Shown here piece by piece: positions 14,333 to 24,121 of a DNA stretch of 32,503 nucleotides (positions are counted from its first letter, which is position 1; each line of letters opens with the position of its first letter). The notes beneath the pieces were generated by a model that saw only the letters and a list, made by a program, of their open reading frames with translations, ran no database searches and was not told the origin of the DNA. Position numbers and translations under genes: made by a program. This DNA comes from JBMNCR01 sp049366695 (GTDB lineage: Bacteria; Bacillota; Clostridia; Eubacteriales; Alkalibacteraceae): positions 1 through 32,503 of the forward strand of contig JBMNCR010000004.1 in NCBI GenBank assembly GCA_049366695.1. Reading direction: 5' to 3'.

Positions 14333-16534
14333 ATGGATCTTTTAAAGGGATTAAATGATATGCAACAAAAAGCGGTAATGCATACTGAGGGTCCTTTGCT
14401 TATTCTTGCAGGTGCTGGTTCAGGTAAAACAAGAACAATTATGCATAGAATATCGCATATTATTCTAAGCAATAAGGCTCGATCAGATGAAATATTAGCA
14501 TTGACATTTACAAACAAAGCGGCTCAGGAAATGAGGAATAGAATAATACAGATGAATGTGCCTAATGCAGATAGGATTTGGATGAGCACATTTCATTCTT
14601 TATGTGCAAAGGTTTTAAGATTTCATTGTAATCTAATAGGTTATGAAAGAAATTTTGTTATATATGATACTTCTGATCAAAAAAGTGTTTTAAAGGAATG
14701 TTATAAAGAATTAAATATTGATGATAAAATGTATAATATTTCTTCGGTATTATCAAGTATTTCAAAAGCTAAGGAAAATGGAAAAACTGTTGAAATATTT
14801 AATAAAGAGAGTATTGGAGATTTTAGAGAGGAAAAAATTGCTTCTATATACGCATTATATCAAGAAAAATTATTAAATAATAATGCAATGGATTTTGATG
14901 ATTTATTGATAAATACGTTAAAACTTTTTAAGGAAAAGGAAGAGATAATATCTTATTATCAAAATAAATTCAAATATATCTTAGTGGATGAGTATCAAGA
15001 TACAAATCACATACAATATAAAATCGTTAATATGCTAGCAGAAAAGAATAAAAACCTATGTGCCTGTGGTGATGATGATCAGAGTATATATGCTTTTAGA
15101 GGAGCAGATATTAGGAATATATTAGGGTTTGAAGAAGATTATCCAAATGCAAATATTATTAGATTGGAACAAAATTATAGATCTACATCAGTTATTATTG
15201 AAGCAGCTAATAAAGTGATTGAAAATAATCAAGAGCGAAAAGCAAAAAAGATGTGGACAAATACTGAATCTGGAGATTTGTTAGAACTGATGCAGTTGTA
15301 TAATGAAAGAGAAGAATCAGAATATATATGTGATAAGATTAATGAGATAGTTGATAATATAAAATATACTTATGGTTCTTTTTCAGTTTTATATAGGACT
15401 AATGCTCAATCAAGGGTTTTTGAAGAATCATTTATGAGAAAGGGTATTCCATATCAAATTATTGGAGGATTAAAGTTTTACTCTAGAAAAGAAGTAAAAG
15501 ACATTATATCTTATCTTACTTTATTAGAGAATTCCAAGGATGATATTAGTTTTAAAAGAATAGTTAATGTACCTAGAAGAGGCATAGGAAATGCTACAAT
15601 AGAAAAAATACAAGAATATGCTGATTTTAAAGATATGAGCTTATTTGATGTTGTTTACAATGTAGAAGAAATGGTAGGATTATCAAAGGCTATAATAAAT
15701 AAATTGACTGTAATATCAAATATGATGAAATCACTTATTGAAATAAAAGATGCTCTACCATTAAGCGAATTGATTAAAAAAGTTATTAAAGATAGTGGAT
15801 ATGAAAAAATGCTTGAAGAGAATAAAGTAGAAAATGCTTCTAGAATAGAAAACTTACAAGAACTTGTTTCTAGTGCAGTGGAGTTTGAAAAGAATAGCGA
15901 AGAAGTAACTCTTAGCGCGTTTTTGGAAAATGTTTCATTAGTTGCTGACGCAGATAGTTTTACTAACCAAGGTGGACATGTTACACTGATGACTCTACAT
16001 AATGCCAAAGGTTTAGAGTTCCCAGTAGTATTTATTCCTGGTTTAGAAGAGGGTATTTTTCCCCATTCAAGATCAATTGATAGTGAAATTGGATTACAGG
16101 AAGAGAGAAGATTGTGCTATGTAGGGATAACTAGAGCTATGGAAAAATTATTTTTAACATATACAAATTATAGAACATTGTACGGTAAGTTGAATTATAA
16201 TTTAAAATCTAGGTTTATTGATGAAATACCAAAAGAATTAATAACTAGCAAGACAAAAGAAAGACCTCAACCTAAAAAAGTTCAAGTTGATTATATTAAT
16301 AAAAAAGAAAGCTTAAATAAGCAATTTAACAGATTTACATCTGCTTTAGTTAAAGAAAAGAAAGTAAACAAGTTAAATATTCATGAAGGAACTAAAGTAA
16401 AGCATAATAAATGGGGGATAGGAACAGTAATTAATATTTCTGGAGAAGGTGAAGATGCAATAGCTTCTATAGCGTTTCCAGGGATGGGTATAAAGAAAAT
16501 TGCTGTTAATATGGCACCTATTAGTATCGTTTAG
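14333..16534 (+). CDS. pcrA: ATP-dependent DNA helicase PcrA (UvrD/Rep family)
   Basis: 733 residues. AGAGSGKT (26-33) is Walker A, LALTFTNKAAQEM motif Ia, VDEYQDTN motif II, CGDDDQSIYAFRGAD motif III, RLEQNYRS motif IV, VTLMTLHNAKGLEF motif V and CYVGITRAME motif VI. Together these mark a complete SF1A 3'-5' helicase. The C-terminal segment with GTKVKHNKWGIGTVI matches the PcrA C-terminal domain that binds RNA polymerase. It unwinds DNA in repair and removes proteins from DNA. GGAGAAACTAA precedes the ATG. The neighbour ligA is its usual partner gene in Bacillota. Confidence 0.97.
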   Translation: MDLLKGLNDMQQKAVMHTEGPLLILAGAGSGKTRTIMHRISHIILSNKARSDEILALTFTNKAAQEMRNRIIQMNVPNADRIWMSTFHSLCAKVLRFHCNLIGYERNFVIYDTSDQKSVLKECYKELNIDDKMYNISSVLSSISKAKENGKTVEIFNKESIGDFREEKIASIYALYQEKLLNNNAMDFDDLLINTLKLFKEKEEIISYYQNKFKYILVDEYQDTNHIQYKIVNMLAEKNKNLCACGDDDQSIYAFRGADIRNILGFEEDYPNANIIRLEQNYRSTSVIIEAANKVIENNQERKAKKMWTNTESGDLLELMQLYNEREESEYICDKINEIVDNIKYTYGSFSVLYRTNAQSRVFEESFMRKGIPYQIIGGLKFYSRKEVKDIISYLTLLENSKDDISFKRIVNVPRRGIGNATIEKIQEYADFKDMSLFDVVYNVEEMVGLSKAIINKLTVISNMMKSLIEIKDALPLSELIKKVIKDSGYEKMLEENKVENASRIENLQELVSSAVEFEKNSEEVTLSAFLENVSLVADADSFTNQGGHVTLMTLHNAKGLEFPVVFIPGLEEGIFPHSRSIDSEIGLQEERRLCYVGITRAMEKLFLTYTNYRTLYGKLNYNLKSRFIDEIPKELITSKTKERPQPKKVQVDYINKKESLNKQFNRFTSALVKEKKVNKLNIHEGTKVKHNKWGIGTVINISGEGEDAIASIAFPGMGIKKIAVNMAPISIV

Positions 16535-16625
16535 ATATAAAATTAATATTTATATGAGGTTATTGACAAAATTTATAGTGCATTACTTTGTTATTATCTA
16601 ACTTTTTTATATTTGGGAGGATATG

Positions 16626-18608
16626 GTGGATAAAAAAACGGAAATAGAACAATTGAAAGAGGAGTTGAAATTTCATAATAAACAGTATTATGAACTAGAT
16701 TCTCCAAAAATAAGTGATTATGATTATGATTTATTAATGAAGAGATTAATTGAGATAGAAGAAAAAAATCCTCAATATAAAACAGCAGATTCGCCTTCTC
16801 AAAGAGTAGGTGGTAAGCCATTAGAAAGTTTCGATAAGGTAGAATTTAATATTCCTAAATTAAGTTTAGCTAATGCTTTTAATCCTCAAGACCTGAGAGA
16901 TTTTGATGCTAGAGTGTCAAAAATCATAAGTGATTACAGATATATTGTTGAATATAAATTTGATGGATTAACAGTAGTATTGAGCTACAAAGATGGTATA
17001 TTTATACAAGGAGCTACTAGAGGAAATGGAATTGTTGGAGAGAACGTTACAAAAAATCTTAAAACAATAAATAATATACCTTTAAAAATAAATAATTCTG
17101 ATACCCTTCAAGTAAGGGGAGAAGTATATATTAATAAGAAAGATTTTACTATACTAAATGAAAATAGAATTAGAGAAGAAAAATCATTATTTGCTAATCC
17201 AAGAAATGCAGCTGCGGGTTCATTGAGACAGTTAGATTCTCGAATGGTAGCAAGTAGACCATTAGATATATTTATATTTAATTTGGAAGAAATAAGAGGA
17301 AAACAGTTTGAAACCCATCATCATAGTTTGGATTATTTAAAGGTTTTAGGATTTAAAGTAAGTCCTTATAAAACTTACGATAATATTGAAGATATAATCG
17401 ACTATTGTAAGGAGATGGATAAAAGTAGATTTGAGTTACCTTTTGAAATAGATGGATTAGTAATCAAAATAGATAACATAGAGCAAAGAGATGAACTTGG
17501 AAACACTACAAAAAATCCAAGATGGGCTATAGCATATAAATTTCCTCCTGAAATAAAAGAAACAAAATTGTTAAATATTAATGTGCAAGTTGGTAGAACA
17601 GGAAATTTAACTCCTGTTGCAGAGTTAGTACCAATTCACTTATCAGGTAGTGTAGTTAGTAGAGCTACATTGCATAATGAAGATTATATAGCTGAGAGAG
17701 AAATAAAAATTGGTGATTATGTTAATGTAAGAAAAGCAGGAGAGATAATACCAGAAGTTGTTAATGTAAATTTTGATAAGAGGACTGGACAGGAAATGGA
17801 GTTTAAAATGCCAAATAATTGTCCAGAATGTGGTGAGCCTACTTATAGACAAGAAGGAGAAGCAGCACGTAAATGTATAAATGCTACGTGTCCAGCACAG
17901 GTTAGAAGGAGTATTATACATTTTGTTTCAAAGAATGCTATGAATATAGAAGGATTGGGATCTTCTTTAATTACTAAATTGTGGGAAAAAGATTTTGTGA
18001 AGGATCCATCGGATATTTATTTACTATTTAAAAAAAGAGATGAGCTTATTAATTTAGATAAATTAGGTGAAAAGTCTATAGATAAGCTAATAAGGTCTAT
18101 AGATAACTCGAAAAATAGAAGCCTAGATAAATTAATTTTTGCCCTTGGAATACCATATATAGGAGAAAAAAGTGCTAAGTTGTTATCTGAAAATTATGAA
18201 AACATGGAAGATTTAGTCCGTGCCCGAGAAGAAGAACTGGTTTTTATAAATGAAATTGGAGAGAAGATGGCTAACGAAATAGTAAATTATTTTAGCATTT
18301 CTTCAAATGTAGAATTAATTAATCGTCTAAAAGAATTAGGTGTTAATATGACACAAAAATCTAAGAAAAAGAATTCAAATGTATTTGATGGTGCCAAATT
18401 TGTTTTGACAGGCACTCTTCCAAATTTAAAAAGAGATGAAGCAAAAAATTTGATTCAAGAAAATGGTGGTAAAATAGTTGCTTCAGTAAGTAAAAACACT
18501 GATTATGTAGTTGCAGGGGAAAAACCAGGATCGAAATATGATAAAGCACTCCAATTAGGTATAAAAACTATTAATGAGAGCCAGTTGTTAGAAATCATTG
18601 GTAAATAA
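16626..18608 (+). CDS. ligA: NAD-dependent DNA ligase
   Basis: About 660 residues, full length. Domains in order: the NAD-binding Ia part (HNKQYYELDSPKISDYDYD), adenylation domain with the nucleophile Lys in VEYKFDGL and later EIDGLVIKID, OB fold, a Cys4 zinc finger (CPECGEPTY...CINATCPAQ), helix-hairpin-helix repeats and a C-terminal BRCT domain. It seals nicks in replication and repair. GGGAGG (16615-16620) leaves only two bases before ATG 16623 but five before GTG 16626, so GTG is slightly favoured; the difference is one codon. Follows pcrA after 91 bp. Confidence 0.97.
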   Translation: MDKKTEIEQLKEELKFHNKQYYELDSPKISDYDYDLLMKRLIEIEEKNPQYKTADSPSQRVGGKPLESFDKVEFNIPKLSLANAFNPQDLRDFDARVSKIISDYRYIVEYKFDGLTVVLSYKDGIFIQGATRGNGIVGENVTKNLKTINNIPLKINNSDTLQVRGEVYINKKDFTILNENRIREEKSLFANPRNAAAGSLRQLDSRMVASRPLDIFIFNLEEIRGKQFETHHHSLDYLKVLGFKVSPYKTYDNIEDIIDYCKEMDKSRFELPFEIDGLVIKIDNIEQRDELGNTTKNPRWAIAYKFPPEIKETKLLNINVQVGRTGNLTPVAELVPIHLSGSVVSRATLHNEDYIAEREIKIGDYVNVRKAGEIIPEVVNVNFDKRTGQEMEFKMPNNCPECGEPTYRQEGEAARKCINATCPAQVRRSIIHFVSKNAMNIEGLGSSLITKLWEKDFVKDPSDIYLLFKKRDELINLDKLGEKSIDKLIRSIDNSKNRSLDKLIFALGIPYIGEKSAKLLSENYENMEDLVRAREEELVFINEIGEKMANEIVNYFSISSNVELINRLKELGVNMTQKSKKKNSNVFDGAKFVLTGTLPNLKRDEAKNLIQENGGKIVASVSKNTDYVVAGEKPGSKYDKALQLGIKTINESQLLEIIGK

Positions 18609-18610
18609 CA

Positions 18611-18639
18611 TTGAAAATAGAAATATGTTGTCATATAAT
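18611..18639 (+). promoter_or_regulatory. Sigma-A promoter of gatCAB
   Basis: TTGAAA (18611-18616), a 17-bp spacer and TATAAT (18634-18639), right after the ligA stop. It would give gatCAB an independent transcript with a leader of about 45 nt. Confidence 0.65.
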
Positions 18640-18692
18640 ATTATCTATGTTCCATACCATATTTATCATAAATATTAATTTGAGGTGAAATA

Positions 18693-18980
18693 ATGAAATT
18701 AAAAAAAGAAGATGTTATATATGTGGCTGATTTAGCCAGATTAGAATTCAGTGAAGATGAAGTGCAAGTATATGCAAATCAGCTTACAAATATACTAGAT
18801 TATGCAGAAAAATTAAATGAATTAGATACAACTAATGTTCCTCCAACGGCACATGTATTACCTGTAAATAATGTTTTGAGAAAAGATGAAATTACACCTT
18901 CATTAGAAATTTCAAAAGTACTTCAAAATGCCCCTTCTCAAGAAGACGGATGTTTTAAAGTACCTAAAGTTATAGAATAG
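18693..18980 (+). CDS. gatC: Asp/Glu-tRNA amidotransferase subunit C
   Basis: 95 residues, the normal GatC length. KEDVIYVADLARLEFSEDEV and LNILDYAEKLNELDT show the GatC helical pattern, and the tail VPPTAHVLPVNNVLRKDE matches the conserved C-terminal half. GatC stabilises GatA against GatB in the complex that turns Glu-tRNA(Gln) or Asp-tRNA(Asn) into the amide form. GAGGTGAAATA precedes the ATG. It opens a tight gatCAB operon (12 bp to gatA). Confidence 0.95.
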   Translation: MKLKKEDVIYVADLARLEFSEDEVQVYANQLTNILDYAEKLNELDTTNVPPTAHVLPVNNVLRKDEITPSLEISKVLQNAPSQEDGCFKVPKVIE

Positions 18981-18992
18981 GAGGAATATCAA

Positions 18993-20438
18993 ATGAATAA
19001 TTTAACAATACATGAAATACATGACTTGATTAATAAAAAAGAAATGTCTTATACTGAGCTAGTTAAAAATTATCTGAAAAGGATAGATAGTATAGAAGAT
19101 AAAGTTCAAGCTACATTAAGTATATTAGGCGAAGAATCGTTAAAAAAGGCTGAAAAATATGATAAAAATTGTAAAAAAAGTAAAGGATTATATGGAATTC
19201 CATATGGATTGAAAGATAATATATGTACTCTAGATATAAAGACTACATGTGCATCAAAAATTTTATCTGACTATAAACCTCCTTTTAATGCAACTGTAGT
19301 TGAAAAACTAGAAGAAAGTGGTGCAATATTACTCGCTAAAATGAATATGGACGAATTTGCTATGGGTTCATCTACAGAAAATTCAGGGTATAAAATAACC
19401 GCTAACCCATGGGATTTGAGTAAAGTACCTGGCGGATCAAGTGGAGGATCAGCAGCATCGGTAGCAGCTAACGAAGTAGTATTTTCTTTAGGATCAGATA
19501 CTGGTGGCTCAATAAGACAACCTGCATCATTTTGTGGAGTTGTAGGACTAAAACCTACATACGGATTAGTATCTAGATATGGTTTAGTAGCTTTTGCTTC
19601 ATCTTTAGATCAAATAGGGCCTGTAACAAAAGATGTTGAAGATTGTGCAATAGTACTTAACTCTATCGCTGGACATGATAAAAAAGATTCAACATCAATA
19701 AAAGTAGGAAATAAAGATTATACAAATAGTTTGAAACAATCAATAGAAGGATTGAAAATAGGTGTACCAAAAGAGTATTTTAAAGAAGGTTTAAATAGTG
19801 AAGTTGAAAAGGCTGTAAAAGAAGCAATTAAACAATTAAAAACTTTAGGAGCTGTAATAGTAGAAACTAGCTTGCCATATACAGAATATGCTCTTTCAGC
19901 ATATTACATTATATCTTCAGCAGAAGCTAGCTCAAATCTTGCAAGATATGATGGAATACGATACGGATATAGAGCCGAAGAATTCGATAATTTAATTGAT
20001 CTATATAAAAAGACAAGAAGCCAAGGATTTGGAAATGAAGTAAAAAGAAGAATTATGCTTGGAACATATGCTTTAAGTTCTGGATATTATGACGCATACT
20101 ACAAAAAAGCACTTCAAGTAAGAACACTAATCAAGGAAGATTTCGATAAAGTATTTAATTCTTGCGATATAATCTTGTCCCCCACTTGTCCAACAACATC
20201 ATTTTCAATTGGGGAAAAAAGTGAAGATCCTTTAGAAATGTATTTATCAGATATATATACAGTTCCAGTAAATATTGCAGGGATACCTGCTATATCTATT
20301 CCTTGTGGAATGGATTCTAAAAAACTTCCAATTGGATTGCAATTAATTGGAAAAGCATTTGATGAAGAAACTTTGTTAAGAGTAGGATATGCCTACCAAC
20401 AAGTAACGGATCATCATAAAAAGACACCGAGCTTATAG
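18993..20438 (+). CDS. gatA: Asp/Glu-tRNA amidotransferase subunit A (glutaminase)
   Basis: 481 residues, full length. The amidase catalytic triad is in place: Lys in GIPYGLKDNI, the cis-Ser in VPGGSSGGSAASVAANE and the nucleophilic Ser in GSDTGGSIRQPASF. ILSPTCPTTSF and the end VPVNIAGIPAISIPCG are further amidase-signature-family segments. It releases ammonia from glutamine and channels it to GatB. AGGAGGAATATCAA lies before the ATG. Confidence 0.97.
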   Translation: MNNLTIHEIHDLINKKEMSYTELVKNYLKRIDSIEDKVQATLSILGEESLKKAEKYDKNCKKSKGLYGIPYGLKDNICTLDIKTTCASKILSDYKPPFNATVVEKLEESGAILLAKMNMDEFAMGSSTENSGYKITANPWDLSKVPGGSSGGSAASVAANEVVFSLGSDTGGSIRQPASFCGVVGLKPTYGLVSRYGLVAFASSLDQIGPVTKDVEDCAIVLNSIAGHDKKDSTSIKVGNKDYTNSLKQSIEGLKIGVPKEYFKEGLNSEVEKAVKEAIKQLKTLGAVIVETSLPYTEYALSAYYIISSAEASSNLARYDGIRYGYRAEEFDNLIDLYKKTRSQGFGNEVKRRIMLGTYALSSGYYDAYYKKALQVRTLIKEDFDKVFNSCDIILSPTCPTTSFSIGEKSEDPLEMYLSDIYTVPVNIAGIPAISIPCGMDSKKLPIGLQLIGKAFDEETLLRVGYAYQQVTDHHKKTPSL

Positions 20439-20449
20439 GAGGTAATATT

Positions 20450-21871
20450 ATGGAATATGAAATAGTAATTGGATTAGAGATTCACTCGGAGCTTGCAACG
20501 AATACTAAAATATTTTGCGGCTGTTCAACAAAATTTGGAGCAAAAGAAAATACTCAGACTTGCCCAGTATGCCTTGGCTTACCAGGCGTGTTGCCAGTAT
20601 TAAACGAAAAGGTAGTAGAGTATGCTACAAAAGCTGGAATGGCTTTAAATTGCGATATTGCTCGTTTTAGCAAGTTGGATCGTAAAAATTATTTTTATCC
20701 AGACTTACCTAAGGCATATCAAATATCACAATTTGATTTACCACTTTGCAAAGAAGGAAAAGTTGAAATTCAAGGAGAAGGATTTAAAAAAGAAATAGAA
20801 ATAACTAGAATTCATATTGAAGAAGATGCAGGCAAATTAATTCACGATGCAGGGGAAGGGACTTTAGCTGATAATAACAGATGTGGTGTGCCGTTAATAG
20901 AAATAGTAACTGAACCTGATATGAGAAGTGCTGAAGAAGCTAAAGCTTTTGCAGAAAAAATCAAGACTATTTTAGAATATACAGAAGTATCAGATTGTAA
21001 AATGCAAGAAGGGTCATTAAGATTTGATGTAAATTTATCTATTAGACCTATGGGAAGTGAAGAATATGGGACTAGAACAGAGATGAAAAACTTAAATTCT
21101 TTTAGATCCCTGGTTAAAGCAATAGAGAATGAATCAAAACGTCAAATTAAAGAGATCAAAAAAGGAAATAGAATTATCCAAGAGACTAGAAAATGGGATG
21201 ATGATAAAGGGGTAAGTATATCATTAAGAAGTAAGGAAGAGGCGCATGATTATCGATATTTTCCAGATCCTGATCTTGTACCAATAGTGCTTGATGAAGA
21301 ATATATACAAACGATACAAGAAGAATTGCCTGAATTACCGTGGGAAAGAAAGAAAAGATATATAAATGATTGGAATTTACCAGAGTATGATGCAGAAGTT
21401 TTAACAGTTTCTAAGCATACGGCTAACTTCTTTGAAGATACTGTAAATCAATGCAAGGATGCAAAATCTGCAAGTAATTGGCTAATGGGCGATATATCTG
21501 CGTTATTAAATGAAAATAGTATCGATATAACACAGGTAAAGTTTACACCAGTAGATTTAGGTGAGTTGATTAATTTTATTAATAATAAGACAATAAGTGG
21601 TTCCATTGGGAAAAAAGTATTAAAGGAAATGTTTGATAAAGGAGAAAAACCAAAAAAAATAATTGATACTAAAGGATTTTCACAACTAAATGATGAGGGA
21701 CAATTAAAAGAAATTGTAATGAAAATTATGGAAACGAATCCCCAGTCAGTCGAGGATTTAAGGAGTGGAAAAGATAAAGCAATTGGATTTTTAGTAGGTC
21801 AGGTAATGAAAGAAACTAAAGGGAAAGCGAATCCTCAAATGGTTAACAAACTTATTAGAGAATGTTTATAA
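20450..21871 (+). CDS. gatB: Asp/Glu-tRNA amidotransferase subunit B
   Basis: 473 residues, full length. EIVIGLEIHSELATNTKIFC begins the kinase-like fold; the Cys motif CGCSTKF...TCPVCLGLPG binds zinc; KNYFYPDLPKAYQISQFDLP, IEEDAGKLIHD and DFNRCGVPLIEIVTEPDMRS-like segments (here NNRCGVPLIEIVTEPDMRS) form the transamidation site; the C-terminal tail is the YqeY-like tRNA-binding domain. GatB phosphorylates and amidates the misacylated tRNA. AGGAGGTAATATT precedes ATG 20450, only 11 bp after gatA. Confidence 0.97.
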   Translation: MEYEIVIGLEIHSELATNTKIFCGCSTKFGAKENTQTCPVCLGLPGVLPVLNEKVVEYATKAGMALNCDIARFSKLDRKNYFYPDLPKAYQISQFDLPLCKEGKVEIQGEGFKKEIEITRIHIEEDAGKLIHDAGEGTLADNNRCGVPLIEIVTEPDMRSAEEAKAFAEKIKTILEYTEVSDCKMQEGSLRFDVNLSIRPMGSEEYGTRTEMKNLNSFRSLVKAIENESKRQIKEIKKGNRIIQETRKWDDDKGVSISLRSKEEAHDYRYFPDPDLVPIVLDEEYIQTIQEELPELPWERKKRYINDWNLPEYDAEVLTVSKHTANFFEDTVNQCKDAKSASNWLMGDISALLNENSIDITQVKFTPVDLGELINFINNKTISGSIGKKVLKEMFDKGEKPKKIIDTKGFSQLNDEGQLKEIVMKIMETNPQSVEDLRSGKDKAIGFLVGQVMKETKGKANPQMVNKLIRECL

Positions 21872-21901
21872 ATACATTTAATTGAAAATAATAAGAGATA
21901 T

Positions 21902-21940
21902 AAGAAAATTCTTCATTTGATAGGATTTTCTTTTTTTTTT
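21902..21940 (+). terminator. Terminator of gatCAB
   Basis: An 8-bp stem (aagaaaat 21902-21909 with attttctt 21925-21932) runs into ten consecutive T's (21931-21940), about 30 bp after the gatB stop. Confidence 0.75.
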
Positions 21941-21999
21941 ATATAAGTATAGGTATAATGAGAATAATACTAATTAATATTTTGAATTAATTCTTCTTT

Positions 22000-22065
22000 T
22001 TGTGACAAGTTAATATTGAGAATATAATCTATACAAAAATATTTTACAAATATTTTTGTATAGAT
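22000..22065 (+). promoter_or_regulatory. Peptide-transporter promoter with overlapping large palindrome
   Basis: TTGTGA (22000-22005), 17 bp and TATAAT (22023-22028) form a likely sigma-A promoter. A perfect 18-bp inverted repeat with a 3-nt centre (atctatacaaaaatattt, 22027-22044, and its complement 22048-22065) begins inside the -10 box and covers the expected start point. A repressor bound here would block transcription; alternatively the hairpin forms at the 5' end of the mRNA. No regulator gene is adjacent. Confidence 0.5.
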
Positions 22066-22113
22066 AATTTATAGTGTAGATATAATTATAATTTTATTGG
22101 GAAGTGATAATAG

Positions 22114-23031
22114 GTGCTGCAATATATTTTCAAACGTGTGTTTTATACAGTGATTACAATTTTCATTATATCTTCTTTGACTTTTTTATTAATGAATCTA
22201 ATTCCAGGGGGACCATTTTTAAGTGAAAAAAGTCCTACACCTGCTGTATTGGAAGCGATGAATGAAAAGTATGGTTTAGATCAACCCCTAATAATACAAT
22301 ATAAAAATTATATGGTGAAATTAGTTCAAGGAGATTTAGGCGTCTCAATAAAGAAAAAAGGACGATCTGTTAATGATATTATTGCTGAAAAGTTTCCTGT
22401 TTCTGCAAGGATTGGGGGATTAGCTATAATTGTTGCAATAATTTTTGGCATATCTATGGGTGCAATTGCGGCATTAAATAGGGGAAAGTGGTTTGATAGT
22501 ATAATTATGTTTTTTGCTACTATGGGAATTTCAGTACCTAGTTTTGTGGTGGCCACTACGTTGATGATATTTTTTGGTGTAAATTTAAAGATATTACCTA
22601 CATATGGATTAAATTCGCCTTTGCATTATATTTTGCCAGTTTTTTCATTGGCCTTTTATCCTACTGCTTATATATCTAGATTAATGAGATCTAGTATGTT
22701 AGATGTATTGAATCAAGATTATATTCGAACAGCTAGAGCTAAGGGATTAGCTCCTTTAGTTGTGTTATTTAAACATGCACTAAGAAATGCTATTTTACCT
22801 GTTGTGACTTATTTAGGACCATCTATCGCATTTATACTAACTGGAAGTTTTGTTGTAGAAAGGATATTCACTATTCCTGGGTTAGGTGGAGAATTTATTA
22901 GTTCTATTACTAATAGAGATTATCCTTTAATCATGGGAACAACAATTTTTTTAGCAACTTTACTTGTTGTTATGAATGTAGTGGTAGATATTTTATATAA
23001 ACTCATTGATCCAAGGGTAAACTTAAAGTAG
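22114..23031 (+). CDS. oppB: Peptide ABC transporter permease, OppB/DppB family
   Basis: 305 residues. MLQYIFKRVFYTVITIFIIS is the usual opening of OppB/DppB permeases, followed by a large loop and five more membrane helices. The cytoplasmic coupling (EAA) segment reads DYIRTARAKGLAPLVVLFKH with ALRNAILPV. It forms half of the membrane channel with OppC. The start is GTG 22114 after GGGAAGTGATAATAG. First gene of the operon; the ligand class (oligopeptide, dipeptide or nickel chelate) cannot be told from sequence alone. Confidence 0.93.
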   Translation: MLQYIFKRVFYTVITIFIISSLTFLLMNLIPGGPFLSEKSPTPAVLEAMNEKYGLDQPLIIQYKNYMVKLVQGDLGVSIKKKGRSVNDIIAEKFPVSARIGGLAIIVAIIFGISMGAIAALNRGKWFDSIIMFFATMGISVPSFVVATTLMIFFGVNLKILPTYGLNSPLHYILPVFSLAFYPTAYISRLMRSSMLDVLNQDYIRTARAKGLAPLVVLFKHALRNAILPVVTYLGPSIAFILTGSFVVERIFTIPGLGGEFISSITNRDYPLIMGTTIFLATLLVVMNVVVDILYKLIDPRVNLK

Positions 23032-23048
23032 AAAGGTAGGTATAATCA

Positions 23049-24107
23049 TTGAAAAAAAATAACTTGCAAAAAAGACCACTTAGTTTTCAATTGAATGCAG
23101 ATGATTTTTTACCTGCTGATATAGACGAAAAAAAAGAATTAGTTATAATGCGTGAAAGCGTATCCTATTGGAAAGATGGATTTAAGAGATTAATGAAAAA
23201 GAAAGTGCCTATGATAGCGTTGGTTGTTATTATTGTAGTTATGATATTTGCATTTATAGTTCCTTCTTTTTATCCTTATTCATACGAACAGCAAATCAGG
23301 GGAAGTGAAAACCTACGCCCTTTTGAATATTCACAAAACGAACAGGTACTAATGAGCCAAGGAGAAAAGGTATTTCCACATATTTTTGGAACAGATAATT
23401 TAGGGAGAGACTTAACCATTCGTGTAATGATGGGGACTAGGATTTCGTTGCTTGTTGGTTTAGTGGCAAGTTTAATTATTTTAATTATTGGTACTATTTA
23501 TGGTTCTATCTCTGGGTATTTTGGTGGACGAGTGGATAATGTTATGATGCGGATTGTAGATATAATATATTCTGTCCCTGAGATACTCATTATTATAATA
23601 TTAATGGTAGCAATAAAAGAGCCTTTAACTAAATTATTTAATACTAGTAGTATGTTTGATGGTCTAAGTACATTGGGTGTGCCATTAATTAGTATTTTTA
23701 TCACTTTTAGCTTATTGTATTGGGTGAGTATGGCGAGGATAGTTAGAGGTCAAGTACTGATATTAAAAGAACGAGAATACGTTAATGCTGCTAGAGCTTT
23801 AGGAGCAGGACATACTAGAATTATTACTAAACACTTAATTCCAAATTGTATAGGTATGATTATAGTAACTTCTACATTGCAAATACCAAGTGCTATTTTT
23901 ACGGAATCTTTTTTAAGTTTTTTAGGAATTGGTGTATCAGCACCTATGCCTAGTTTGGGATCTTTAGCTGCTGTAGCATTAAGTGGAATTTATTCCTATT
24001 CCTATCGATTGATAGCTCCGGCTGTGACTTTAAGTATTATCATACTTGCTTTTAATTTGCTTGGAGATGGATTAAGAGATGTATTTGATCCAAAATTAAA
24101 GGAGTAG
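23049..24107 (+). CDS. oppC: Peptide ABC transporter permease, OppC/DppC family
   Basis: 352 residues, longer than DppC because of a 50-residue N-terminal cytoplasmic tail (KNNLQKRPLSFQLNADDFLP), as in many clostridial OppC proteins. GTDNLGRDLTIRVMMGTRIS and the EAA segment EREYVNAARALGAGHTRIIT with KHLIPN are diagnostic. TTG 23049 is used, with AAAGGTAGG about ten bases upstream. It pairs with OppB. Confidence 0.93.
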   Translation: MKKNNLQKRPLSFQLNADDFLPADIDEKKELVIMRESVSYWKDGFKRLMKKKVPMIALVVIIVVMIFAFIVPSFYPYSYEQQIRGSENLRPFEYSQNEQVLMSQGEKVFPHIFGTDNLGRDLTIRVMMGTRISLLVGLVASLIILIIGTIYGSISGYFGGRVDNVMMRIVDIIYSVPEILIIIILMVAIKEPLTKLFNTSSMFDGLSTLGVPLISIFITFSLLYWVSMARIVRGQVLILKEREYVNAARALGAGHTRIITKHLIPNCIGMIIVTSTLQIPSAIFTESFLSFLGIGVSAPMPSLGSLAAVALSGIYSYSYRLIAPAVTLSIIILAFNLLGDGLRDVFDPKLKE

Positions 24108-24121
24108 GAGGACTATTATTT

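Noticed and set aside
16563..16597. TTGACA as a promoter for ligA
   Set aside because: No acceptable -10 box at 16-18 bp; only TACTTT at 15 bp or TATTAT at 23 bp.
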